From positions 1,116,001 through 1,180,000 of the forward strand of contig OZ253474.1 of NCBI GenBank assembly GCA_965261695.1: a DNA stretch of 64,000 nt, written 5' to 3'. A program made the translations under genes and the position numbers. Source of the DNA: Bin5 sp965261695 (GTDB lineage Bacteria > Chloroflexota > Anaerolineae > Caldilineales > Caldilineaceae). Under the pieces are notes generated by a model, which was not told the DNA's origin, did no database searches, and saw only the letters and a program-made list of their open reading frames with translations. Below, piece after piece: positions 44,302 to 52,976 of the stretch (the first letter of the stretch is position 1; each line of letters starts with the position of its first letter).

Positions 44302-45081
44302 TCAGGAAATCGCGTCCTCCGGCATACGCACGGGAACGCCGCGCGCCTGGAGATGTCTTTTTACGTCCATCACCTGGAGTTGCTTGAAATGGAAGAGGCT
44401 GGCGGCAAGGGCCGCTTCTGCGCCTCCCTCGATGAGCGCGGCGGCGAAATCTTCCGGCCGGCCGGCGCCGCCGCTGGCGATGACAGGAATGCTGACGGCG
44501 TCCGAAATTGCCCGCGTCAGAGCTACGTCGTAGCCCTCCTGCGTGCCGTCGCCGTCCATCGAAGTCAACAGGATTTCGCCCGCGCCCAACGCCTCGACCT
44601 TCCGCGCCCATTCGACCACATCCAGGCCGGTGTTGATGCGCCCGCCGCTGATGAACACGTCCCACCCCTCCCGGTTCCGGCGTCTACGCGCGTCAATGGC
44701 GACGACGATGCACTGGCTGCCAAAGCGCCGCGCGCCTTCGCTTACGATTTCGGGGCTGCGCACCGCCGCGCTGTTCACGCTCACCTTGTCCGCCCCGGCC
44801 AGCAGAATCGCCCGCATATCCTCGACAGAGCGGATACCGCCGCCAACGGTAAACGGGATGAAGACCGTGTCGGCGACGCGGCGCACCATCTCGGCGACGA
44901 TATCGCGCGCCTCGTGCGTCGCGGTAATATCGAGGAAGACCAGCTCGTCGGCGCCTTCGCGATCGTACACCTTGGCCTGTTCCACCGGATCTCCGGCGTC
45001 GACCAGGTCGACAAAATTGATGCCCTTGACGACGCGCCCGTCCTTTACGTCAAGGCAGGGAATGACCCGTTTTGCCAGCAA
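44302..45081 (-). CDS. hisF: Imidazole glycerol phosphate synthase cyclase subunit
   Basis: 259 residues of the half-barrel-duplicated HisF fold. The catalytic Asp residues are in VIPCLDVKDGRVVKG and LTSMDGDGTQEGY, and the phosphate-binding loops are VGGGIRSVED and ASGGAGRPEDF. It pairs with HisH to form imidazole-glycerol phosphate and AICAR, which links to the purine genes nearby. hisA-Nudix lies 39 bp upstream and the helicase fusion follows after 19 bp. Confidence 0.96.
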   Translation of the reverse strand: MLAKRVIPCLDVKDGRVVKGINFVDLVDAGDPVEQAKVYDREGADELVFLDITATHEARDIVAEMVRRVADTVFIPFTVGGGIRSVEDMRAILLAGADKVSVNSAAVRSPEIVSEGARRFGSQCIVVAIDARRRRNREGWDVFISGGRINTGLDVVEWARKVEALGAGEILLTSMDGDGTQEGYDVALTRAISDAVSIPVIASGGAGRPEDFAAALIEGGAEAALAASLFHFKQLQVMDVKRHLQARGVPVRMPEDAIS

Positions 45082-45120
45082 TATTTCGCCTCCACAAGCT
45101 GTAAGATTGCAATTCCCCGA

Positions 45121-46371
45121 TTACGGCCCTCCGCCGATTTCGACATTGAGCAGGCGGGCCGCAGCCTGCAACGCGGGAAGCTGTTGCGGCGAAGTCTCCA
45201 GCAGCAGGTTTTGCGCTTCTTCCAGACTGCACCAACGGCACTCACTATGGTTGTCATGGCCCAGTCGCACCGCCCCATCCCCGACTTCGGCCAGAAAGTA
45301 GACGACCGTCCGCTCAACCTCGTAGCCGCGAATGATGACCGTGAATTTGAGGACGGTAGCGCAGTCTTGGTAAAGCTTCACAATCGGCAGACCGGTCTCG
45401 ATCGCGAACTCGCGCCGGGCGCAGTCCAGATCGCTTTCGCTGCGTTCAACTCTCCCGCGCGGGAACTGCCACTCCTCGAAAAAGTGGTTGTAGAGCAGCA
45501 GAACTTTCGGCCCCGCACCGACAGCGGTTCCACCGGCGCTACAACGAATCGGAATGACTCCGGCGCTGCGGCACACGCGCGGGGCATTGCCGATTTCGAT
45601 CGCGGCCGGCAACTCCAGGGCGTGGGTATACAGCGCCTGCCCTACGATCACGCCGTCAATGCCGTAATGTTCGTGCCGCTTGAGCGCGTGGATATCGTCG
45701 AGGCCGGCGACGCCGCCGCTGGCGATCACCTGCAAGCCGGTCATGTCGCCCAGCGTTGCCGTGGCCTGCACGTTCACGCCGCTGAGCATACCATCGCGGC
45801 TGATGTCCGTGTACAACACCCGCTCCACGCCCAAGGCAGCCATCCGGTGCCCCAGTTCGATCGCGCTCAACTGGCTGACTTGCTGCCAGCCGTGCGTGGC
45901 GACTTTGCCATCCTTGGCGTCCAGCCCCACCACCACCTGGGGCGCGCCCCAGCGTTCAACCGCCGCCCGCACCAGCTCCGGATCACGCACCGCCGCGGTC
46001 CCCAACACCACGCGATCAGCGCCCAGGGAGAAAGCCAGTTCGATATCATGCAGGTTGCGTAGCCCGCCGCCGAACTGAATCGGGACATCGACCGCCCGGC
46101 GTATCTGTTGCAAACGCCGCAGATTGATAGGAAGTTCCCTGGACGCCAACTGCGCGTCGGACGACAGCCTTTGTACTTGAGGATGAAAATCGGCTGCCCC
46201 GGAAAACGCGCCGTCCAGATTGACGACGTGCAGCCACTCTGCGCCCAGGCCCACCCAGTGGCGGGCCATCTGCGCCGGGTCATCGCCGAAGACGGTCTCA
46301 GCATTCGGATCGCCCCGCTGCAGGCGTACACAGCGTCCTTTGCTCAGGTCAATTGCAGGATAGATTCGCAT
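45121..46371 (-). CDS. hisA: HisA isomerase fused to a C-terminal Nudix hydrolase domain
   Basis: 416 residues in one unbroken frame. Residues ~1-260 are phosphoribosylformimino-AICAR-P isomerase (AIDLSKGRCVRL with D8, YTDISRDG with D189, FGGGLRN, ASGGVAGLDDI). Residues ~285-400 form a Nudix domain: WQFPRGRVERSESDLD and REFAIETGL give G306-x5-E312-x7-R320-E321, with the first Glu of the usual EE pair replaced by Ile324. Between them lies a short linker rich in small residues. Nudix domains hydrolyse nucleoside-diphosphate derivatives; the substrate here is unknown. It is between the antiporter gene and hisF. Confidence 0.88.
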   Translation of the reverse strand: MRIYPAIDLSKGRCVRLQRGDPNAETVFGDDPAQMARHWVGLGAEWLHVVNLDGAFSGAADFHPQVQRLSSDAQLASRELPINLRRLQQIRRAVDVPIQFGGGLRNLHDIELAFSLGADRVVLGTAAVRDPELVRAAVERWGAPQVVVGLDAKDGKVATHGWQQVSQLSAIELGHRMAALGVERVLYTDISRDGMLSGVNVQATATLGDMTGLQVIASGGVAGLDDIHALKRHEHYGIDGVIVGQALYTHALELPAAIEIGNAPRVCRSAGVIPIRCSAGGTAVGAGPKVLLLYNHFFEEWQFPRGRVERSESDLDCARREFAIETGLPIVKLYQDCATVLKFTVIIRGYEVERTVVYFLAEVGDGAVRLGHDNHSECRWCSLEEAQNLLLETSPQQLPALQAAARLLNVEIGGGP

Positions 46372-46401
46372 AATGCATGTCGATATGCCCTGCAGAGGGC
46401 T

Positions 46402-47949
46402 TCAGGCGACAAGCGTGTCTTCGACGCTGTAAATCGCTTCATCCAGTTCAACTTGCAGTTCGATCATTGTCTCTTCGTTGAGCAAGCCGTTGCGGGTCAA
46501 CTCCTCCAGGGCTGAACGTTCCGCGCGCAGAGCCTCGACCCTGGCAATGGAGATGATCTGCTCGTGATACTCCGGATGCTGTGCCAGGAGATCTTCCATC
46601 TGACCGCTTACCTGATCTTCGCGTGCCGAAAGTTCCCCCTTAACAGTCGCGTAGGTGGTGGGAAGGAGCGAATCTTCGAGGTGAAGTCTGTCCAGATAGC
46701 GGCTGGCGGAACGAATCGCCAGTAGTTTCCCCTTAATTCGATGGTACTCGCCAGGTTGTTGCGAACTCTGGGTAAGACCAAGCCACGACAGCAGCCCGGA
46801 GATGGACACGGCCTGCACCAGAATCGTGAATAAGACCACGGCGAAGGTCATCGCCAGAAGCTGCGGGCGGTCGCCGATGGCGGCTGGCAGGCTCAACGCC
46901 AGCGCCAAGCTGATCGCGCCGCGCAGTCCTCCCCATGACATGACCAACATATAGGAGGCTGGCGGCACATTGCGCCGCAACAGGCGCAAGACACCGCCCA
47001 ATAGATAGACCACGATGAAACGGCCGCCCAACACAGCCGCGACTGCGATCAGCGAGGGAACCAGATATGTGACCAATTCTTCCCATTTTACGCTGATCCC
47101 AAGCAAAATAAAGAGGAACGAATTGGCCAGGAAAGCGATGTATTCCCAGACGGTGAAGAGTACGATCTTGGTCGAAGGGGTCATGCCGCGCGGGCCGATA
47201 TTGCCGTTGACCAGGCCCGCCACCACCACCGCCAGCACGCCGCTGAAGTGGAACTGTTCGGCCAGCAGATAGCTGCCGTATGCCAGGATCGTCGTGAGCG
47301 TGACTTCGATCAGATAATCGTCGACGTGCTCTATCATTTTGGCGACGGCGTAGCCGAGAATGCCGCCGACGAGCAGGCCGCCGCCCGATACGCTCAGGAA
47401 TTCGACCAGGCCGTCAACAGGGTTCAGCGTGCCTTCCAGGCCCAGGGCCAACATGATGTGGAAGAGCACGACCGCCGTTCCGTCATTGAACAGGCTCTCC
47501 CCTTCGACCAGAGTCACTAAACGCTTGGGCGCGCCGACGGAACGGAACATAGCCACGACGGCCACCGGATCGGTCGCCGAGATGAGGGCGCCGAAGATGA
47601 GCGCGATCGGCAGAGGCAGTACACCGGTAACGACCAGGACAGCCGCCACAATGCCCGTGCTGAGCAGCACGCCCGGCACCGCCATCGCTACGATCGGCGC
47701 AAAATCCGCCTTCAAATCCTTCAGATGAAGATGAAACGCGGCCTCAAAGATCAACGGGGGCACGAACAGGCCAAGCACAAGACCTGGCGTCAACTCCAGG
47801 TGCAGGCTTCCCTGCACGGCCAGAACCAGCCCGGCCAAAACCAGCGCCACGGTGTAAGGGAGTCGCACGTGGCGCACCGCCAGCGCCACCAGCAGTACAA
47901 CGGCCATGATCTGAACAATTTCGAATTCCAGTTCGAAAAATGCTTCCAC
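46402..47949 (-). CDS. CPA1-family Na+/H+ antiporter
   Basis: 515 residues with about 12 membrane helices up to ~residue 410. The ion-site motif is ISATDPVAVVAMFR and the following VEGESLFNDGTAVVLF, hallmarks of NhaP/NHE-type exchangers. The ~100-residue cytoplasmic tail is helical and acidic (REDQVSGQMEDLLAQHPEYHEQIISIARVEALRAERSAL), probably regulatory. It exchanges Na+ or K+ for H+ for pH and ion balance. It is out of metabolic context within the his gene run. Confidence 0.9.
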   Translation of the reverse strand: MEAFFELEFEIVQIMAVVLLVALAVRHVRLPYTVALVLAGLVLAVQGSLHLELTPGLVLGLFVPPLIFEAAFHLHLKDLKADFAPIVAMAVPGVLLSTGIVAAVLVVTGVLPLPIALIFGALISATDPVAVVAMFRSVGAPKRLVTLVEGESLFNDGTAVVLFHIMLALGLEGTLNPVDGLVEFLSVSGGGLLVGGILGYAVAKMIEHVDDYLIEVTLTTILAYGSYLLAEQFHFSGVLAVVVAGLVNGNIGPRGMTPSTKIVLFTVWEYIAFLANSFLFILLGISVKWEELVTYLVPSLIAVAAVLGGRFIVVYLLGGVLRLLRRNVPPASYMLVMSWGGLRGAISLALALSLPAAIGDRPQLLAMTFAVVLFTILVQAVSISGLLSWLGLTQSSQQPGEYHRIKGKLLAIRSASRYLDRLHLEDSLLPTTYATVKGELSAREDQVSGQMEDLLAQHPEYHEQIISIARVEALRAERSALEELTRNGLLNEETMIELQVELDEAIYSVEDTLVA

Positions 47950-48013
47950 GACTCACTCCAAAGAGCGACATAGGGGGATGGCCCCGTTCGCGTTCTGCCT
48001 GCCTCTTGGATTC

Positions 48014-48646
48014 CTAACCGCCGGATCTTGCATCTGGCGAAGCCCCGCCTCTTGGAACATTGGGAACGCCGGGCGGCACGGCGAAATCCTCGATAATTCG
48101 ATCGTCCTCCACACGGGCCACCGCGGCAAAGGACAGTTCCTGCCAATCGCGCAGCGCCACATTGGCAAGGCCCAGCAGGTGAGCGCGGTAGAGGCTGAAA
48201 GTCAGACCGTGGCCGACGAGCGCCAGCGTCTCCTGCGGATGGCGGCAAGTCCATTCGGCGATCCCCGCGCGCAAACGGGTCAGCGCGTCCACGGCGCGCT
48301 CCCAGCCTGCGGCCGACTCTTGGGGTCGCCGGAACAGTTCAGCCACCCGGGCAGTGTAATCGTATGTCCACTCCGGCGTGCGGCGCAACTCATCGAAGCG
48401 GGCATCCTCCGCCGCCGGCAGGGATTTCTCCTCCAGCAGCGGCGCGATTGTCAGGCGCGTCTTCGCTTCACTGCTCAGCAGCAGACGGTCCACACCTTCC
48501 CAGAACGGCTGCCGCGCCAGCGCCGCGGCCTGTTGGCGCCCCACATCGTTCAACTGCCAGCGGGCGGCATCAACGTTGGGGATCTGTCGCGTATAGGCGT
48601 GGGTGATGAGATACAGCTTCTTTGGCCCGCTCGCCCTGGTGTCCAT
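48014..48646 (-). CDS. Histidine phosphatase superfamily protein with atypical RHG motif
   Basis: 210 residues. The fold is that of phosphoglycerate-mutase-like phosphatases: LNDVGRQQAAALA (second-strand motif), LLLSSEAKTRLTIAPLL and the second catalytic His in LALVGHGLTFSL. The N-terminal catalytic motif, normally (V/I)RHGxT, reads LITHAYT: the nucleophile His is kept but the preceding Arg is Thr and Gly is Ala. Activity may be altered. It lies between hisH and the antiporter; a role as histidinol-phosphatase is conceivable but not supported by specific residues. Confidence 0.72.
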   Translation of the reverse strand: MDTRASGPKKLYLITHAYTRQIPNVDAARWQLNDVGRQQAAALARQPFWEGVDRLLLSSEAKTRLTIAPLLEEKSLPAAEDARFDELRRTPEWTYDYTARVAELFRRPQESAAGWERAVDALTRLRAGIAEWTCRHPQETLALVGHGLTFSLYRAHLLGLANVALRDWQELSFAAVARVEDDRIIEDFAVPPGVPNVPRGGASPDARSGG

Positions 48647-48714
48647 CTCTAAGCAATTTCGTATTGCGTGTTTTGTATTGCGCCGATTCAGGGGATGTCA
48701 TCTCTGCTCACTGG

Positions 48715-49386
48715 TCACCGATCGCCGAATTCTGGCTGGCCCTCGACGGTTTGGATGAAATTGCGCAGGATATGCAGGCCAACGGTATGGCTCTTCTCGG
48801 GATGGCACTGAATGCCCCAGGCATTGCGGTGACGGACAATCGACGGATAGTCAATGCCGTAGTCGGTGAGCGTGAGCACAGCATCCGGCTGGGCGGCGTC
48901 ACAGAAGTAACTGTGGGCGAAGTAGCCATACGCGCCGTTGGGAACGCCAGCCAGCAGCGGGTCCGGTCGCTGCCGGTGAAGTTGGTTCCAACCGATTTGG
49001 GGGACGCGCAGGCTGCGGCCGCTGCGAATCGAGTCCGGCATCGCGGCAGGAAAACGGCGCACACGGCCGGGGATCAGATGCAAACCCTCGTGGACCCCCA
49101 TCTCCTCGCTCTCGTCAAAGAGCATCTGCATCCCCACGCAGATGCCCAACAGAGGCAGCCCCGCAGCCACGCTGTCCAGCAAGGGCGTTTCAAATCCCTG
49201 CCGGCGCAAATTGTTGACGCTATCGCCAAACGCGCCCTGGCCTGGCAAGACAAGCGCACGCCAGCGCGTAAAATCAACCGGATGGTCTACGATATCGACC
49301 TGTATTCCCAGGGGGCCGGCCACCGTCTCGAACGATTTGTAGACGCTGCGCAGGTTGCCGACGCCATAATCAACAATCGCGATCAT
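48715..49386 (-). CDS. hisH: Imidazole glycerol phosphate synthase glutaminase subunit
   Basis: 223 residues of class I glutamine amidotransferases. The catalytic triad is visible as Cys in LLGICVGMQMLFDESEE and His/Glu in GIQCHPEKSH, and the oxyanion-region motif LVLPGQGAFGDSVNNL is present. It feeds ammonia to HisF. The start ATG overlaps the stop of the DUF402 gene (ATGA). Confidence 0.96.
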   Translation of the reverse strand: MIAIVDYGVGNLRSVYKSFETVAGPLGIQVDIVDHPVDFTRWRALVLPGQGAFGDSVNNLRRQGFETPLLDSVAAGLPLLGICVGMQMLFDESEEMGVHEGLHLIPGRVRRFPAAMPDSIRSGRSLRVPQIGWNQLHRQRPDPLLAGVPNGAYGYFAHSYFCDAAQPDAVLTLTDYGIDYPSIVRHRNAWGIQCHPEKSHTVGLHILRNFIQTVEGQPEFGDR

Positions 49387-49934
49387 TGCGAACCCGATGA
49401 ATTCTTTTCCGTGGCGATGGCAAAGTTGCGCACTAGCGGCGGCGGAAACTCCTCGCGGAAAATGGCGGCTGTCAACTCGCGGATGCGGGTCTCCGCGCGT
49501 TCAGCCTCCTCGCTGCTGAGAAGCTGCCGGCGGACGCCCTCGTCGAACTCCTCCTCCCGCAGCACGGACACACGTTTGTCTGCATGATACCAGATGGTGA
49601 GAATCAAATCCGAAGTGCGGTAGCCGCTGTCCTCGCGCACCAACGGTCTGCATACCGGCAGGTAGAAACCGATTGCGTCGCCTTCGGCGTTGAAATACTT
49701 CTCGACAAGCTGATCCAGATCGGGAAGCCAGAAACGGAACCAGACGAAGCCCGGTCCGCCTATGACCGTATCCAACAACTCGACTGTGGGCGCTTGCGCG
49801 GTCCAGGCAGCGCGCTCGACCAGCAGAGAGTCGAACCACTCGGCGCGGTATTCGGCCATCGCCGCGTGCTCCATCCAGTCTCCGCTGATGAACGGTTTGA
49901 ACAGTCGTTTGGGCGAATCCGCCGTCTCAGTCAT
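49383..49934 (-). CDS. DUF402 domain protein
   Basis: 183 residues. FVWFRFWLPDLDQLVEKYFNAEGDAIGFYLPVCRPL then YRTSDLILTIWYHADKRVSVLREEEFDEGV are typical of DUF402, the fold of nucleoside tri/diphosphatases and of the FAU-1 RNase-associated domain. A phosphatase or RNA-linked role is possible. The ATG at 49934 is used; a longer frame would read back through the nitrilase gene. It is coupled to hisH. Confidence 0.75.
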   Translation of the reverse strand: MTETADSPKRLFKPFISGDWMEHAAMAEYRAEWFDSLLVERAAWTAQAPTVELLDTVIGGPGFVWFRFWLPDLDQLVEKYFNAEGDAIGFYLPVCRPLVREDSGYRTSDLILTIWYHADKRVSVLREEEFDEGVRRQLLSSEEAERAETRIRELTAAIFREEFPPPLVRNFAIATEKNSSGSQ

Positions 49935-50002
49935 AGGTGCACTTTCAGCGGTCAGTCGTTCGCGGTCAGCCCTGCTGACGGGGTTTCGAACACCGGGGCC
50001 GC

Positions 50003-50818
50003 TCAGTACTTCCTGACGATGGCGCGGTAGGCGTTCGGCTCGCGAAACTGGATCAACTGGCTCTCTTCGCGGATCGCCCGCACACGCTCCAAATCGATGG
50101 TCGCGACCGCATAGCCCTCCATCGGCTCTTCGAGAACCGTATACAGTTCCCCGTCCGGCCCGGCCAGCATCGAATCCCCGGCAAATTGAATCGTCGGCTC
50201 CTCGCCAACCCGGTTGGCCGCGGCCACGAACACCGCGTTTTCGGTCGCGCGGCTGACGATTTGCGCCCGCCACTGCTCCCGCTTGCCGCTCTCCCAGTTG
50301 GCGGCCAGCACAAGCAGCTCCGCACCGTCCAGGGTCAGGCTGCGGGCCGCCTCGGGAAAGACCAGGTCGGACCCGATCATCAGTCCGAAACGGCCCCAAT
50401 CGGCATCCACATTGATGAAACGGAAGCCGGAACGGTAGACCTGACGCTCTTCGCCCAGCAGATGCACCTTATGATAGGCGGACATGAGCTCGCCCTCCGG
50501 CCCCAAGCAGGCGACGCCGTTAAACAGGATGCTCTCGACCCGCTCCTTGATGACCAGACCGAAGACGATATGCGTGTTGTAGTCTTCCGCCCGCTTGGCC
50601 AGGTAGTTCGTGGCGTGGCCCGGCACCCGTTCGGCCAGCGTTGTCGCGCGCAGGCCCAGTTCCGTGCCCGTGTAGCTCAGTTCCGGGAAAACGATCAGGT
50701 CTGTCGGCTGTGTGCTGCAAATCGTCTCGATGAACTCCCCCATCTTGCGCAGATTCTCCTCAGCGCTCGTCAGTTCCGGCGCCATCTGCACAAGGGCAAC
50801 TGTTATTTCGCGAGCCAT
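50003..50818 (-). CDS. Nitrilase-fold (carbon-nitrogen hydrolase) protein lacking the catalytic Cys
   Basis: 271 residues. The fold motifs are clear: Glu in LIVFPELSYTGTELG and Lys in SAYHKVHLLGEERQVY. The nucleophile segment, normally (I/L)C(Y/W)D, reads MIGSDLVFPEAAR, so the Cys position is Gly and its neighbour Ser. With two of three triad residues present but no nucleophile, it is probably not an amidase in the usual sense. The ATG at 50818 is preferred to the 50890 start. First gene of the run leading to hisH. Confidence 0.8.
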   Translation of the reverse strand: MAREITVALVQMAPELTSAEENLRKMGEFIETICSTQPTDLIVFPELSYTGTELGLRATTLAERVPGHATNYLAKRAEDYNTHIVFGLVIKERVESILFNGVACLGPEGELMSAYHKVHLLGEERQVYRSGFRFINVDADWGRFGLMIGSDLVFPEAARSLTLDGAELLVLAANWESGKREQWRAQIVSRATENAVFVAAANRVGEEPTIQFAGDSMLAGPDGELYTVLEEPMEGYAVATIDLERVRAIREESQLIQFREPNAYRAIVRKY

Positions 50819-50948
50819 CCAATCTCTCCGCGATGCGTGAAACAGAATACATTCGACTAAACCAAGCCAGTATAGCACGGTTGCCCCCATTCCTCATCTT
50901 TCGGTTGCTGTGTTAGAATTCGGATGCGAGGCAGAAAGGAGAATTGCT

Positions 50949-51518
50949 ATGCCCGAAAAGCGTTCGATGTTCGGTCGGATTGCAGGGCGGACATGGATCA
51001 TCCTGTTGGTTGCAGCGATCGTCATTCCGCTCGACCAGTGGACGAAAATTCTGGTGCGCCTGAATATAGCCGAGTACGATTACATCGTTCCCTTTCCGGC
51101 GCTGGGCGAGTACTTCGTCTTGGAGCATGTGCGAAATTACGGCGCGGCTTTTGGCCTTTTTCAGGGGGCAGGCTCAGTCTTCATCGTTATCGCGGCGGCG
51201 GTGACGGTCGGCGTCTTCTACTATGCAATCCGTCACTTGCCGGATGACCAGCGCTTGATTCGCGTTTTGTTCGGCTTTCAGGTCGGCGGCGCGCTGGGCA
51301 ACGTCATCGACCGCATCCACCAAGGCTACGTCACCGATTTTGTCAAGATCGGCGTGCCGGGCGTCTACTACTGGCCCAATTTCAACGTCGCCGATTCTTC
51401 GATCGTTTGCAGTGTGATCGCCCTGGCAATCGTTATCTTCTATCAGGACATTCAACTCTCCAGGCAGGCCAAGGCCGAGGCCATCGACATTGGCGCCACC
51501 GGGTCGTCGGAAGCGTAG
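50949..51518 (+). CDS. lspA: Lipoprotein signal peptidase (signal peptidase II)
   Basis: 189 residues with four membrane segments. The catalytic Asp pair is in GALGNVIDRIHQGYVTDF and FNVADSSIVCSV, both diagnostic. It removes lipoprotein signal peptides after lipidation, serving lipoproteins such as those at 5830, 22740, 55866 and 57175 in this window. The ATG at 50949 follows AAAGGAGAA; the upstream start at 50910 is rejected. It heads the lspA-rluD-mazG-like run and diverges from the nitrilase gene. Confidence 0.95.
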   Translation: MPEKRSMFGRIAGRTWIILLVAAIVIPLDQWTKILVRLNIAEYDYIVPFPALGEYFVLEHVRNYGAAFGLFQGAGSVFIVIAAAVTVGVFYYAIRHLPDDQRLIRVLFGFQVGGALGNVIDRIHQGYVTDFVKIGVPGVYYWPNFNVADSSIVCSVIALAIVIFYQDIQLSRQAKAEAIDIGATGSSEA

Positions 51519-51546
51519 TCAAGGCTGCCAGGACGAAGGTCGGCGC

Positions 51547-52533
51547 GTGGACGACGAAAACCAGGAAGTGCGCCATTTCACCGTTCCCCCTTCCGCGACC
51601 GGACAACGGCTGGATCGCTGGCTGACGGAGCAGTTCCCCGAGTCCAGCCGCAGCACAGTGCAACGCTGGATTGCCGATGGGCTGGTCTTCGTTGATGGAG
51701 AGCCTCCCAACAAGGCCGGCCTGGCGCTGGAAGTGGATGCGCGGATCGAGGTGCTGCAACGGCCGCCGCAAGTTACGTCTTTACGCCCCGAAAACATCCC
51801 GCTTGACATCATCTATGAAGACGGCGACCTGCTGATCATCGACAAGCCGGCCGGTCTCGTCGTCCACCCGGCGCCGGGCCACGCAGCGGGCACGCTCGTC
51901 AACGCAGTACTGCATCATTGCCCGACATTGGAGGGGATCGGCGGAGAGAGGCGCCCCGGAATCGTCCACAGGTTGGACAAGGGGACATCCGGTCTGATCG
52001 TCGTCGCCAAGAAAGACGCGGCCATGCGCTTTCTGCAGGAACAGTTCGCCGCCCGCACGGTCCTCAAGGAGTATCTGGCGCTGCTGCAGGGCAGGATCGA
52101 GCCGCCGCGGGGTCGCATTGACGCGCCGATTGGCCGCCATCCAGTTCACAGGCAGCGCATGGCCGTGCTGCCGGCTGCTTCCGATTCCTCGGCTGCGCGC
52201 GGCCGCGCGGCAGTGACCGATTACGCGAGTCTGCGCGTTTACGAAAGCATGACGGGCGGACAGACGGCCCGCTTCTCGCTGGTGCGCGCCGTCCTGCATA
52301 CGGGGCGCACGCACCAGATTCGGGCGCATTTCGCCTGGCGCCAACACCCTGTCGCCGGGGACACCGACTACGGCTTTGCAAAGCCGCGCCTGGCGTTGAA
52401 GAGGCCCTTTCTGCACGCCCACCGGCTGGGGATCCGTCTACCCGGTACGGACGAGCAGCGGGTGTTCGAGGCGCCGCTGCCCGCGGATTTGCAACGCGTG
52501 CTCGACCGGTTGGAAGAGTCAGAAAATGATTGA
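51547..52533 (+). CDS. rluD: RluD-family 23S rRNA pseudouridine synthase
   Basis: 328 residues. An N-terminal S4 domain (GQRLDRWLTEQFPESSRSTVQRWIADGLVFVDG) precedes the catalytic domain with RPGIVHRLDKGTSGLIVVAK (catalytic Asp) and HTGRTHQIRAHF. It converts uridines in 23S rRNA to pseudouridine. The start is taken as GTG at 51547, 28 bp after lspA; the lspA-rluD order is common in bacteria. The C-terminus overlaps the next gene by 8 bp. Confidence 0.93.
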   Translation: MDDENQEVRHFTVPPSATGQRLDRWLTEQFPESSRSTVQRWIADGLVFVDGEPPNKAGLALEVDARIEVLQRPPQVTSLRPENIPLDIIYEDGDLLIIDKPAGLVVHPAPGHAAGTLVNAVLHHCPTLEGIGGERRPGIVHRLDKGTSGLIVVAKKDAAMRFLQEQFAARTVLKEYLALLQGRIEPPRGRIDAPIGRHPVHRQRMAVLPAASDSSAARGRAAVTDYASLRVYESMTGGQTARFSLVRAVLHTGRTHQIRAHFAWRQHPVAGDTDYGFAKPRLALKRPFLHAHRLGIRLPGTDEQRVFEAPLPADLQRVLDRLEESEND

Positions 52534-52870
52534 GAAACTCTACAAGATCGCCGAGGGGCTGAACAACCGCTTCCAGGACGGGGACGATCCCTTTTACCTC
52601 GTTACGCGTTTGGCCGAAGAGTGCGCAGAAGTCGCCAGCCAGGTGAACCATTTCGAGCGCAAGGGCGCCAAGATTCAGAAGTTGGGCGCGCCCGATCGAG
52701 CCGCGTTCGCCAAAGCGTTGCAGGACGTGATGCGGGCCGTGTTTCAACTGGCGATCCACGATGAATTGCAACCGGAGTTGGCGGCGTCTGTGGATAGATC
52801 ATACAGGGAAATTGTGAGCGAGGGTTGGGTTATGCCGCTGCCGCAGGAAATGGAGGGTGGAGGCAGCTAA
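52526..52870 (+). CDS. MazG-like nucleotide pyrophosphohydrolase
   Basis: 114 residues, all-helical. RLAEECAEVASQVNHFERKG carries the ExxE metal motif, and FAKALQDVMRAVFQLAIHDE the second acidic helix. Family members hydrolyse NTPs or house-cleaning nucleotides to monophosphates. It overlaps rluD by 8 bp and ends the lspA operon. The second metal helix has fewer acidic residues than classical MazG, so the substrate is uncertain. Confidence 0.75.
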   Translation: MIEKLYKIAEGLNNRFQDGDDPFYLVTRLAEECAEVASQVNHFERKGAKIQKLGAPDRAAFAKALQDVMRAVFQLAIHDELQPELAASVDRSYREIVSEGWVMPLPQEMEGGGS

Positions 52871-52976
52871 TATGCGTTCACATTGGAAGCGCGCTTATTG
52901 CCCCCATTCAAACTGCCTAAACACGGGCCAAAACTCGGTCCAGTTACAAAACACACAATTCTCGGTTCAAACGAAC

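Noticed and set aside
44251..46062. 603-codon plus-strand open frame opposite hisF/hisA
   Set aside because: It is fully antisense to two clearly conserved genes and shows no family motif; long antisense frames are expected from the G+C-rich codon bias.
49935..50399. N-terminal extension of the DUF402 frame
   Set aside because: It lies antisense-free but inside the nitrilase-fold gene in another frame; the DUF402 domain is complete from the ATG at 49934.
50186..50860. 224-codon frame opposite the nitrilase-fold gene
   Set aside because: No recognisable motif, and the opposite strand holds the conserved protein.
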